Positions 1 to 8,629 of a stretch of DNA of 44,888 nt are shown here, in pieces. Each line of letters opens with the position of its first letter. The stretch's first letter is position 1. The stretch is from NCBI GenBank assembly GCA_021414065.1, contig JAIOPE010000175.1, positions 1 to 44,888 on the forward strand. Reading direction: 5' to 3'. The translations under genes were made by a program, and so were the position numbers. The notes under the pieces are model-generated. The model had not been told where the DNA came from and did no database searches. It saw only the letters and a list, made by a program, of their open reading frames with translations. The DNA is from Planctomycetota bacterium. GTDB lineage: Bacteria; Planctomycetota; JAJSAM01; JAJVHW01.

Positions 1-394
1 CCCCAGAACCGCTCAAAGTGCCGCCCCGAGACGGCTGCGACCGCGAACATCGGCCACAGGACAACTACATATGGTGTCTTGATGTCGATTTCAGCTCAAG
101 TAATTGCGCTAAGTTAGCGCTTATGGGGCGTTGCCCTGGGCTTGAGTTCCGCTGCCCCTTCGGGGCGAACGAAGTCGGTCGCCCGACGACTTCCCGGGGA
201 GCCGGACCCCGGTTCACCGAAGGGCGATGGCCTTCAGGCGGACGTCGCTCGGGTCACGGCGCGTGACCCGGCGGCCGCGTCGCTCGAGTGGCGACGTCTG
301 CTGCGCCCGGCGAGCGCGACGTCGCCACGAGATGCCACCTCCGGCTGAAGCCGGGACACCGAACGAACGAGCGCGGGACTCGCTCGCTACGCCG
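1..394. other. gene-free, hairpin-rich region
   Basis: No convincing coding frame is seen here; short open frames have Arg/Pro/Gly-rich shadow composition. The stretch lies 3' of the minus-strand gene ending at 395. It is full of perfect inverted repeats: 106-120 (7-bp arms around one base), 154-166 (GCCCC/GGGGC around TTC), 251-269 (GGGTCAC/GTGACCC) nested inside 241-248 paired with 291-298 (GACGTCGC/GCGACGTC), and 341-354 (CCGGC/GCCGG around TGAA). These could be terminators, a REP-like repeat or a structured RNA. No T-tract follows any of them, so none is a classical terminator. Confidence 0.5.
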
Positions 395-2584
395 CTACTT
401 GCGCGGCGGGCCCGAACGGCCGGCTGCGGCCTCGATCGCCGGGAGAACGGGTTCCAGCACGTCGTGGAACGCAACGTCCTGACCGCGGCCGGATGCGAGG
501 GCGTCCACGTACTTCGCGAGAACGCCCTTCAGCGACGGGTCCTGCGGCGCGAGCAGTGCGCGGGCGACGGCGCGGGACTGGATCGTCAGAACGTCCACGT
601 TCGCTTCGAACGTCGCTGCATCGGCGGTGAGCAGGTCGGCAACCGGCACGAACCGCCGCGAGAATCGGGCGAGCAGCGTGGACTCGCGAAGCGCGCTCAT
701 CGCGGCCTCGCCCGCGCCCTCCTTCTTCACCGGCCGCGTCGGCGCCCCGAGCGCGCCGAACGCAGTCGCGGCCCCTCGGTCGAGCCAGGGCGGCGCGTCT
801 GCCACGCTCCGATGCAGCAACGCCCGGAACGCCCCGGATCGCAGCGCGGCGCGCGCTGCGGGATCGTCCCCCACCGGCCCGCCCGGATCACGGACGAGCA
901 GTTCCCGCAGATGCGGCACGTACACCGCCTCGCGTCCTTCGGCCTCCACGCCCCGCTCCGCGCCCCACGCCTCCCACAGAGCTGCGTCGGAGACGAGCAC
1001 CACGCGGAACCGCGTGGCGGCTGGCGTCATCCGAACGGACTTCTCGAACTCGACGCGGATCGCGTCGAGCGCCTTCTCGAACGCGGTGCCTCGAGACGCG
1101 TCACCATCGAACGCGATCGCGAAGCGCTCGCCCGCGCGTTCGCCCGGCTTCTTCCACGCAGGCCGACGGCGGGCGAGTCGCAACACTTCCCGCAGTTCCG
1201 CCGTGCGACGCGATGCGGTCGCAGCCTTCGCCGCCGCGTCCAGCGTGGCCCGCATCCCGTCGAGGTCGCCGCGGGCGAACTGGATCTCCGCCCGGATGTC
1301 CAGCGCGGGGGCGTAGGCCGGATCGATCGCCAATGCTGCACCCGCTGCGTCGAAGGCGACGTCTTCCCCGCGCGACCACCGCAGCACTTGGGCCAACGCC
1401 GCAGCGGCTGCGCCCGACTTCGGGTCGGCGCTCGACGCCTTGCGCAGTGCGGCCTCCGACTCCGCCGCATGGCCCTCGGCGGACGCCTGGAGACCGTCGA
1501 TGAAGTCCCGCGTGGGTTCCGAGACCTCGACCTCGGCGAGCGCCGCCGTGCGAGCCCGCAGCGTGGCGACGTCGCCCGCGTAGAAAGCAGTCACCGCCTC
1601 TTGCACGACGACACGACTCGCCTCGGGGACCTCGGGGATGCGCGTCGCCCAAGCGCCGGAGGCCGCCTCGAGTTCGAGCACCCACTTGGGCAGCGCGTCG
1701 GCGCGGTGCCACGACTTCGCCGTCCACTCGCGGAGCGCGCGGTCCTCGGCCCCGGCGAGCAGCTTGCGGGCGGCGCCGGATGCGAGCTTCCCGGTGATGC
1801 GCGCCGCAGGCAGACGCGGCGTCTCTTCCGACGATCCGACATCGATCGACGGCCGGAGCCCGATGCATCCCGTCCGGTCGCCGACCGCGACTTCTTGCGC
1901 GAGCTGCGACTTGTCGCCCCAGACCACGATCGTGGATCCCGCCCGCACCACGCGAACCGTCGTGGGCTCCTTCGCGCGCGGCGCCGCGACGGGACCGAGC
2001 ACCTTCGATTCCTCGTCGTGCCGGGTGATCCGTCCGGGTCCGCCCGAGTGGTCCTGCGCCTTCGGCTCGACGCACCACCCCGTGCCGCCGAGCGTGTCCC
2101 ACGAGAGCAGCACGCCCCAGTCCCCCGCGTCGCGCCAGGGCAACTCCACGGTGACGTCGCCGTCGAACGGGAGATCGAGGACGAAGTCGCCGTCGGCGTG
2201 CCGCTTCCATCCGCCCTCGGCGGACGTCGCCTTCGCCGGGTCCACTGCGATCTCGATCGCGCGCGTCGAAGCCGTGTACTTCACCGCGCCGCGCCCGATC
2301 GTCTTCACCGGATCGAGAGTCCACCCGGAGAGCCCGAACGCAGAGCGGCGGAGGACGTCTTCCATCTCGGCGAAGCGCGGCCTCGCCTCCGGGTCGTCCT
2401 TGTGCTCCTCGAACACCGCCTTCACGGCGTCGATTCCGGCCTGCCACTGGCGGTCCTGCACGAGCTTCCGCGCCGCGTCGAGATCGGCGTCGAGGGTACC
2501 CTCGGAGGGCGGGACGGCGGCGGCGGGCGCCGCGGCGAGACAGAGGGCGACCAGCGCGGTGGCGTACGAAGCGTTGCGTGTCAT
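395..2584 (-). CDS. secreted TPR / degenerate peptidase-MA-like protein
   Basis: Predicted 729-aa exported protein. The ATG at 2584 opens with a short positive N-terminus and a hydrophobic Ala/Leu signal peptide ending near Ala24; an ATG at 2620 would spoil this signal. TPR-like helical repeats occupy the middle (about residues 330-470). The C-terminal third aligns by eye with the neighbouring gene at 2621-4882, sharing the layout up to the final DVLEPVLPAIE/HMEPVLGMIE stretch. The neighbour has a HEAFH zinc site and an NEG glutamate. Here the matching positions read S583-G584-A-F-R587 and D602-R603-G604, so every metal ligand and the catalytic Glu are gone. It is therefore probably a non-catalytic pseudo-peptidase. 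It follows the paralogue by 36 bases on the same strand, as in an operon. True function unknown. Confidence 0.85.
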   Translation of the reverse strand: MTRNASYATALVALCLAAAPAAAVPPSEGTLDADLDAARKLVQDRQWQAGIDAVKAVFEEHKDDPEARPRFAEMEDVLRRSAFGLSGWTLDPVKTIGRGAVKYTASTRAIEIAVDPAKATSAEGGWKRHADGDFVLDLPFDGDVTVELPWRDAGDWGVLLSWDTLGGTGWCVEPKAQDHSGGPGRITRHDEESKVLGPVAAPRAKEPTTVRVVRAGSTIVVWGDKSQLAQEVAVGDRTGCIGLRPSIDVGSSEETPRLPAARITGKLASGAARKLLAGAEDRALREWTAKSWHRADALPKWVLELEAASGAWATRIPEVPEASRVVVQEAVTAFYAGDVATLRARTAALAEVEVSEPTRDFIDGLQASAEGHAAESEAALRKASSADPKSGAAAAALAQVLRWSRGEDVAFDAAGAALAIDPAYAPALDIRAEIQFARGDLDGMRATLDAAAKAATASRRTAELREVLRLARRRPAWKKPGERAGERFAIAFDGDASRGTAFEKALDAIRVEFEKSVRMTPAATRFRVVLVSDAALWEAWGAERGVEAEGREAVYVPHLRELLVRDPGGPVGDDPAARAALRSGAFRALLHRSVADAPPWLDRGAATAFGALGAPTRPVKKEGAGEAAMSALRESTLLARFSRRFVPVADLLTADAATFEANVDVLTIQSRAVARALLAPQDPSLKGVLAKYVDALASGRGQDVAFHDVLEPVLPAIEAAAGRSGPPRK

Positions 2585-2620
2585 CGGGCCAGAGGATAGG
2601 CGGCACCCCCGCCGCGCCAT

Positions 2621-4882
2621 TCATCGCTTCGAGAGCACCTCGACGTGGACGCGCACGCCACGCTCGATCATGCCCAGCACGGGCTCCATGTGCGTCTTGA
2701 ACGCCACTTCGCGGCTCTTGCCCGCAATGAGGGCGTCGGTGTAGTCGGACAGCGTCTTCTTCAGTTCCGGCTCGGTGGGGTCGCGCAGGTAGTGGATGAC
2801 CGCCCACGACTGGACGTAGTGGACGTCGGCGTTCGCCATGAATGTGGGACCGTCCATGAGGAACAGCTCGCGAAGCGGCTTGAACTCCGGCAGCAGGATG
2901 CCCGCCAGCACCTCGTGCGTCTCGCTGACCTGCCCGGCCCTCGCGATGCCGTTGACGCGACGGGACGACGAGAAGTACTCGGCGTATCCCTCGTTGAACC
3001 AGATCGGCGCCGACTCGATGAAGTTGTGCAGATACTGGTGGAATGCCTCGTGCCGCACCGTGGCCCAGAGTTCCTCCCGGTTCTCGTGGAGGAAGATGCA
3101 GAGCTCGCGCAGCTTCGGGACGTACACGCCGAGCGACCCCTCGCGATTCGACCCCATGTCGGCTGCATATTCGAGGTAGCCGTCCTCGCCCGAGAACACG
3201 TACACCCGGGCCTTCCCCTTCTTCGCCAGCGGCCGGAACTTCATCGCGTAGATCGACAGCGCGTCCTCGAGCACGCGGGCGACCTCGGTGCAGACGTCCT
3301 GACTCACGTCGCTCGCGACCGAGAAATGAGTCGATTGAGACTCGAAGCGCTTCGCCCAAGCGGGACCGCGCTGGACGCGGAGCAGGACGTGCCGCAACTC
3401 GGCGGTCCGCTTCGTGGCGGCTCCGGCTGCGGCAGCCTGCGCGAGAATCGCGCGTGCTCCCGGGAAGTCGCCGTCGCGAATCGCCGCGTCCACGAGCAGG
3501 TCGTAGGTCGGCGCGTAGCCTGGGTCGCGCGAACGTGACTCGTCGAGAGCCGCGCGCGCACCGGCCACGTCGTTGCGCGCGAGCAGGGAGAGGCCCAGCA
3601 TCGTGTGCGCCGGTGCGAACCCCGGGTCGTCCGTCGCGAGTTGCCGCGCGGCGCGCTCGACGCCGGGAAGGTCGCCCTTCGTTGCTGCCAGGAAACACTC
3701 GACCCAGGCTTTCGTCGCTCCCCTGGCCAGATGCGTGAGCCGCTCCACCGCCGGAGCCACGTCCACCTCAGCCTCGAAGAAGTCGCGCGCCACCTGCCGG
3801 AGATCGTCCTGCAAATCCACCGGGCAGTCGAACGGTACGCGCGTCTGCCACGACGCGGCGTCGCTCTCCGCCTGGATCACCCACGCGGGAAGCGCCGTCT
3901 CCCGGTCGTAGGACTGAGCCGCCCACTCGCGGTAGAGCCGCGCGTCGCTCTCCGCCATCGTGCGCTTCGCCCACGTCTTCGGGACGACGCCTTTCAGCGT
4001 CACGTCTCGGACGTTGGGCGGCCCCCGACCGGGCCCGCCATCACCGAGCGACCGGAACGCGACGTACCCCTTGCGGTACGTGGTGTCCGAACACCAGACG
4101 GCGTCCGATCGGCCGACAACCTCGAACTTGATCTTCGACGGCAGCAACGACAGCCGGTACCGGTCGTCGGGATCACCGGTCGGTATCATCATCCCGAGCT
4201 TCGCGACTCCTCCGGTCGAGTCCAGGCGAACGACCTCAAGTCGGTCGCCCCGCGAGTACAGGGACGGCACTTCCGGGATCGGCAGGATCGCGTAGCTCCC
4301 GCGTCGTTCCGGCTCGATCGCGACGATCGGTGTCACGCGCAGGTGGTCCGGCGTCGCGTACTCGATCGTCATGCTGCCTTCGAACTGGACGTCGAAGTAC
4401 GCCAGCCCGTCCTTCGTCGTGGTCCACCCGGGAGCCGTCGCGAGGTCGCCGCTTCCGAACTCGGCGGTGCGAGACATCGTGTCGTACTTCGTGCACCCGC
4501 GCCCGAGGAGCCGAACGGGCGACCTCCCCATCGTGGACAGTCGGTAGAGGCAGCGCCGGAGGTCTTCCTCGATCTCCGGAAGTCGCGCGCAGACCTTCGG
4601 ATCGTTCGCGTGCAGCTTGAAGAACCCCTCGATCGCATCCTTCGCAGGCCGCCACTTCCCCTCTGCCGCGAGCCGGCGGATCATCTCGATCTCGACCTGG
4701 AAGGGCTCGGCGGGGGCGGCCGGAACCGCGGGCGCGGCGGGCGCCTTCGGCGGCGGAGCGGGCGGGGTCTTCGGATCGTCGGCGGCGACCGCGCGACCGG
4801 CCGGGAGCGGCACGCAGACGAGCAGTGCGGAGACGATCAGCGCCGCGGCAGCGCGTTTCGAGATGTCGAGAACCCCAAGCAT
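2621..4882 (-). CDS. secreted TPR protein with DUF1570-like zinc metallopeptidase domain
   Basis: Predicted 753-aa exported protein. The ATG at 4882 has a strong GGGGAGG ribosome site and starts a signal peptide (hydrophobic core about residues 12-32) followed by a Pro/Ala-rich linker. A central region has TPR-like repeats. The C-terminal part has a gluzincin signature: H611-E612-A-F-H615 for zinc and catalysis, and E631 in the motif FNEGYAEYF as the probable third ligand. This resembles the peptidase-MA-like DUF1570 family common in planctomycetes. The substrate is unknown; location is the periplasm or cell surface. It is the first gene of a two-gene operon with its degenerate paralogue and is divergent from the gene at 4999, leaving a 116-base promoter region. 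Confidence 0.88.
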   Translation of the reverse strand: MLGVLDISKRAAAALIVSALLVCVPLPAGRAVAADDPKTPPAPPPKAPAAPAVPAAPAEPFQVEIEMIRRLAAEGKWRPAKDAIEGFFKLHANDPKVCARLPEIEEDLRRCLYRLSTMGRSPVRLLGRGCTKYDTMSRTAEFGSGDLATAPGWTTTKDGLAYFDVQFEGSMTIEYATPDHLRVTPIVAIEPERRGSYAILPIPEVPSLYSRGDRLEVVRLDSTGGVAKLGMMIPTGDPDDRYRLSLLPSKIKFEVVGRSDAVWCSDTTYRKGYVAFRSLGDGGPGRGPPNVRDVTLKGVVPKTWAKRTMAESDARLYREWAAQSYDRETALPAWVIQAESDAASWQTRVPFDCPVDLQDDLRQVARDFFEAEVDVAPAVERLTHLARGATKAWVECFLAATKGDLPGVERAARQLATDDPGFAPAHTMLGLSLLARNDVAGARAALDESRSRDPGYAPTYDLLVDAAIRDGDFPGARAILAQAAAAGAATKRTAELRHVLLRVQRGPAWAKRFESQSTHFSVASDVSQDVCTEVARVLEDALSIYAMKFRPLAKKGKARVYVFSGEDGYLEYAADMGSNREGSLGVYVPKLRELCIFLHENREELWATVRHEAFHQYLHNFIESAPIWFNEGYAEYFSSSRRVNGIARAGQVSETHEVLAGILLPEFKPLRELFLMDGPTFMANADVHYVQSWAVIHYLRDPTEPELKKTLSDYTDALIAGKSREVAFKTHMEPVLGMIERGVRVHVEVLSKR

Positions 4883-4998
4883 CGCACCCTCCCCGGGTCG
4901 AGACGGCGGCCAGCCTACGCGCCGGGGCGTCCCGGCCCGCCGGAACTCCTCCGGGAACCAAACGGAGCGCCGTGCGTCCAACGCGGGCGGAGGACCCC

Positions 4999-5466
4999 AT
5001 GACCACCGCCACGACCGACCCCCTCGACGGCCTGACCGTCGCCGTCCCGTGCACCGAGTCGTGGGACGCCATGGCGGGCGACGAACGCCGCCGCTTCTGC
5101 GCCAAGTGCCGTCTCCACGTGCACGACCTGTCCGCGATGACCCGGCCGGAGGCGCTCGCGTTCCTGGCGTCGTCCACGGGAAAGACGGCGTGCGTCCGCT
5201 TCGCGCGCCGCCCCGACGGCCGCGTGACGACCCGCGACTGCCGCGACGCGATCACTGCACTGCGTCGGCGTTCGTACCTGACCGCCGCGGCGGTCGTCGG
5301 CGCGCTGGGACTCGGCGCGACGGCGCTGGCCCTCGTGCGCGAGGCCGAAGCCGGCGGCGGATGGTCGAACCCCGACCTCTGGGAGAAGCAACCGTTCGCG
5401 ACGATCGCGCACGTGCTGCCGGCGTCGTGGGTCCCGGCGCGCGCTCAGAACGTCATGGGGCGCTGA
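4999..5466 (+). CDS. small Cys-motif membrane protein
   Basis: A 155-aa protein starting at the ATG preceded by GGGCGGAGG. The N-terminal half has the pattern P-C18-x3-W22-x2-M25...R-F-C34-x2-C37-x5-D-L-S, a motif I recognise from many Bacteroidetes and planctomycete proteins of unknown function; the Cys residues (also C65 and C81) probably bind a metal. One transmembrane helix follows at about residues 93-113, with a short Trp-containing tail. The Cys domain is probably cytoplasmic with the tail outside. It is convergent with the gene ending at 5477, with only 10 bases between the stops. No enzymatic role can be assigned. Confidence 0.82.
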   Translation: MTTATTDPLDGLTVAVPCTESWDAMAGDERRRFCAKCRLHVHDLSAMTRPEALAFLASSTGKTACVRFARRPDGRVTTRDCRDAITALRRRSYLTAAAVVGALGLGATALALVREAEAGGGWSNPDLWEKQPFATIAHVLPASWVPARAQNVMGR

Positions 5467-5476
5467 CGCGGCCCCG

Positions 5477-6511
5477 TCACTTCGGCGGGAGCGTCACCAG
5501 CACGTCTTTCGCACGCTCGGCGAAGCGGGTCGTCTTCAGCTTCGCGATCCGCTCCAGGATGAGCCGCGCGGGCGGGAGCTTCCCCTTCGAGATGTAGTCC
5601 TTCGCCTTCGCGATGTCGTCGCCGTTCGTCAGGTCCTGGACCGCAGCGGAGTCCTTGATCGCGCGTGCAGCGTCGGCCTTCTGCTTCGCGACGTCGCACC
5701 CTTCGAGCCCCTCGAACTTGCGCGTGAAGTCGTCCCAGGTCCACCAGGCGTCCCACGTCCAGCCCTTCGCGAGCAGCGCGTCGGCCTCGGCGAGCACCTT
5801 GGGGCGACGCATGTCGATCCACTTGATCGTGTTCTTCGCCCAGCCCGCGTCGATCTTCGACAGTTTCCCGCCGTCGATCGCCGCCTGGAGCGACGCACGC
5901 GCCTTGGTCCAGAGCCCCGCGTCGAGGCCCGCCTGCGCGTCGGCGAACGTCTCCGGCAGCAGCGGCGGAGCGAACGTCGCGTCGAGGTAGGGCGCCAGCG
6001 TGTCGTCCTTCAGGCCCTGCGGATGGTCGTGCAGGACGAGCATCCCGTTCGCGTCGATCACGTACGTCCAGGGGAAGCCGGGCATCGGGAACTCGCGCTG
6101 GATGATCTTCTCCTTCACCTCGGTGTCGGTGATCACCGCGCCCCACTTCACGCCGTTCGTCTTCAGCCACTCCTCGACCTTCGGCCGCTCCTCCTCCATG
6201 AACACGTTGAGGATCGTGAGTCCGCGGGCCCCGAGGCGATCGTTCATCGCCGTCATGTCGGGGATCGCGTTCACGATCCGCTCCGAGTACGTATCGACGA
6301 ACGTGAGCAGCACCACGCGACCGCGGAGCGCGACGATCGGGTCGCGCGCCTGCTTCATGTTGATCTGCGACGTGACTGCGAACGTCTTCACGGGCTTCGG
6401 CTGGTCGATCTTCGCGCCCTTCGGGTTCTCCGCGAGCGACACCGCGCCGACGACGATCACCACGGCGGCCGCTGCCGCCGCACAAAGCGTGAAACCGAGA
6501 TTCGACGTCAT
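5477..6511 (-). CDS. thioredoxin-fold (TlpA-like) exported protein lacking CxxC
   Basis: 344 aa, with an N-terminal signal anchor (hydrophobic residues 8-26). Residues 55-185 follow a TlpA/peroxiredoxin-like thioredoxin fold: a GRVVLLTF strand, a helix, ITDTEV, and the cis-Pro loop FPWTYVID (P147). At the place of the WCxxC active site (about residues 72-78) it reads VDTYSER, with no cysteine, so it cannot act as a disulfide reductase. The C-terminal half is Trp/Lys-rich and unassigned. The start ATG at 6511 has GGAGG 9 bases upstream and overlaps the recQ stop by four bases (ATGA), suggesting translational coupling to recQ. Function unknown. Confidence 0.85.
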   Translation of the reverse strand: MTSNLGFTLCAAAAAAVVIVVGAVSLAENPKGAKIDQPKPVKTFAVTSQINMKQARDPIVALRGRVVLLTFVDTYSERIVNAIPDMTAMNDRLGARGLTILNVFMEEERPKVEEWLKTNGVKWGAVITDTEVKEKIIQREFPMPGFPWTYVIDANGMLVLHDHPQGLKDDTLAPYLDATFAPPLLPETFADAQAGLDAGLWTKARASLQAAIDGGKLSKIDAGWAKNTIKWIDMRRPKVLAEADALLAKGWTWDAWWTWDDFTRKFEGLEGCDVAKQKADAARAIKDSAAVQDLTNGDDIAKAKDYISKGKLPPARLILERIAKLKTTRFAERAKDVLVTLPPK

Positions 6512-8547
6512 CTCTGGACCTCCTCGCCGCTCGCGGCGGCGGTGCTCGGCTCGGAACCCGCGGGCGCTTCGGACGCAGCGCGTGCGGCGGGCCTCGCGCC
6601 ACGCGCATCGGCCAGGCGCGATGCGCGCAGACGCTGCAACACGTCGCCGTCTACAGCGTCGTCCATGGCGACGAGCGACGGCGCTCCGCGGCCACGGCGC
6701 GCCGTCGTCGGCTCGTTCGCGAGCGACGGCAACGCGAGCGCGAGCGGCGGGTCGTCGCGCATCACGCGGCGGCCCTCGGCCGTCAGCCCGAGGACGGACG
6801 CCGAGCCCGGCCCGTCGATTCCACGGCGGCGGAGCAGACCTTCGTCGGCAAGCGCCTCGAGCAGGTCGCCGATGCGACGGATCGGCAAGTGCGCGAGCTT
6901 CCCGTGCGTCGGCAGACGGTCGAGGCCGGCGCTGAGCACGTCCTTCGTTCGCGCCCCGGCGAGGAAGTTCGCGATCCGGCTGCGCCCGAAGCGATCGTCC
7001 ACGCGGGCCACGCCCGACAACGCGATCCGCACGATGCGGCGCTCGTCGTCGTTCAGGGCGCGCGTCGCCGGGCGGTCCACCTTCTCGCATCGATCGCACG
7101 CCCCGCACGCGTCGCGGACGTCGTCGCTCCCGAAGTAGCGCAGCACGACGGCCCGGCGGCACGTCGATCCGCTCGCGTAGCCGCAGATCGCCCGGAGACG
7201 CTCGTCGTCGCCCTCGCGCTTTGCGGCGAGCGCGTCGAGATCGAGCGGCACCTCGCCCCGCGGCGTGTCCGGCGCGAGCACGTACCGCTCGTCGCCCGTC
7301 GCAGGGTCTTCGACGCGGACCAGCGCCCCGGCGCGTCGCAACGTGCGGACGGCCGTCTCGACCGCGACCTGGTTCTTCGTCGGTGCGTCGCCCTCGATCG
7401 CGGAGAGATCGATCAAGCCGTCGGCGCAGCGGTCGAGCACGTGGCGGTAGACGGCCGGCTCGGGATTCGCGCCGTCGATGAAGAACCGCTGGATGCGCAC
7501 GTCGGCGAAGTTGTAGAGCAGCACGCACTCGGCGGGCTTCCCGTCGCGCCCCGCGCGACCGGCCTCCTGCCAGTACTGCTCGACGCTGCCCGGCACGTCG
7601 TAGTGGACGACGAGCCGCACGTCGGCCTTGTCCACGCCCATCCCGAACGCCGGCGTCGCGACGATCACCGGCGACGCGCCGTCCATGAACGCGTCCTGCA
7701 CGCGCTCGCGCTCGGCGGCGGCGAGCCCGGCGTGGTACGCCAGCGCGTCGATCCCGCGGGACCTCAGATGTGCGGCCGCCTGCTCGACGTTCTTCCGCGT
7801 CGCGGCGTAGACGATCGCCGGCGTGCCGTTCCGCGCGATCGCCTCGTCGAGCAGCGCGAGCTTCCGCGCGACCGTCTCCGGCCGATGCACGAGCAAGCGC
7901 AGATTCGGCCGCTCGAACCCTGCCACGAACACATGCGGATCGACGAGCCCGAGTTGCCGCACGATGTCGGTCCGCACGCGGGCCGTCGCGGTCGCCGTGA
8001 ACGCGGCCGTGGGCGGCGCGCCGAGCAGATTCCGCAGCTCCGCGAGACGCAGGTAGTCGGGCCGGAAGTCGTGTCCCCACTGACTCACGCAGTGCGCCTC
8101 GTCCACCGCGAGCCGCGCGACGCGGAGTGCGGGGCACGCCTCGACGAACCGCTCGCTCCCGATCCGCTCCGGCGCGACGAACAGCAGCCGGAACTGCCCA
8201 GCGACGCACGCCCGGAGCCGCGCGTCCTGCTCGTCGGGATCGAGCGAGCTGTTGATGAACGTCGCCGCGTGCCCGGCCGCCTGGAGCGCGTCCACCTGGT
8301 CCTTCATGAGCGCGATGAGCGGGCTGACCACGAGCGTCGGCCCGTCGAGCAGCAGCGCGGGGAGCTGGTACCCGATCGACTTCCCGCTCCCGGTCGGCAT
8401 GACCGCGACGACGTCGCGCCCCGCCAGCACCGCCCGCACGACCGCTTCCTGCCCCGGCCGGAACCCGTCGTGCCCGAAGAGCGCGCGCAGTTGCGCGCGG
8501 AGATCGACGGCGGAGAGGTCGGCAGAACGGTCAGCGGACGCGGTCAC
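6508..8547 (-). CDS. recQ: ATP-dependent DNA helicase RecQ
   Basis: A 679-aa superfamily-2 3'-5' DNA helicase for recombination and repair. Visible motifs: Walker A PTGSGKS at 51-57, DEAH at 149-152 followed by the RecQ aromatic-rich loop (CVSQWGHDFRPDY), TATATA motif III, the motif VI region QEAGRAGRDG, and the RecQ zinc site (C...C...CGACDRC) at about 460-500. A winged-helix RQC-like region follows. No clear HRDC domain is seen; the extra C-terminal tail (about residues 600-679) is Arg/Ala-rich. The start is GTG at 8547. It lies in a minus-strand run with the 8630-10135 gene upstream (82-base gap) and the thioredoxin-fold gene overlapping downstream. Confidence 0.96.
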   Translation of the reverse strand: MTASADRSADLSAVDLRAQLRALFGHDGFRPGQEAVVRAVLAGRDVVAVMPTGSGKSIGYQLPALLLDGPTLVVSPLIALMKDQVDALQAAGHAATFINSSLDPDEQDARLRACVAGQFRLLFVAPERIGSERFVEACPALRVARLAVDEAHCVSQWGHDFRPDYLRLAELRNLLGAPPTAAFTATATARVRTDIVRQLGLVDPHVFVAGFERPNLRLLVHRPETVARKLALLDEAIARNGTPAIVYAATRKNVEQAAAHLRSRGIDALAYHAGLAAAERERVQDAFMDGASPVIVATPAFGMGVDKADVRLVVHYDVPGSVEQYWQEAGRAGRDGKPAECVLLYNFADVRIQRFFIDGANPEPAVYRHVLDRCADGLIDLSAIEGDAPTKNQVAVETAVRTLRRAGALVRVEDPATGDERYVLAPDTPRGEVPLDLDALAAKREGDDERLRAICGYASGSTCRRAVVLRYFGSDDVRDACGACDRCEKVDRPATRALNDDERRIVRIALSGVARVDDRFGRSRIANFLAGARTKDVLSAGLDRLPTHGKLAHLPIRRIGDLLEALADEGLLRRRGIDGPGSASVLGLTAEGRRVMRDDPPLALALPSLANEPTTARRGRGAPSLVAMDDAVDGDVLQRLRASRLADARGARPAARAASEAPAGSEPSTAAASGEEVQR

Positions 8548-8629
8548 GGGGGTGCCCCGAGGTTACGGCGGCCCGACGGCAGGCACGCGGGCGATTCCCG
8601 GGGGGCGGGCGAGGGCGGTTCGGAGCGCG

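Noticed and set aside
227..2599. Long plus-strand open frame of 790 codons
   Set aside because: It is antisense to a protein with signal peptide and paralogue; the translation is Arg/Pro/His-rich with no motif, the typical shadow of GC-rich coding DNA.
5477..8209. 910-aa fusion of thioredoxin-fold protein with an upstream Arg-rich region
   Set aside because: The extension is an out-of-frame reading of recQ; the ATG at 6511 has a good ribosome site and signal anchor.
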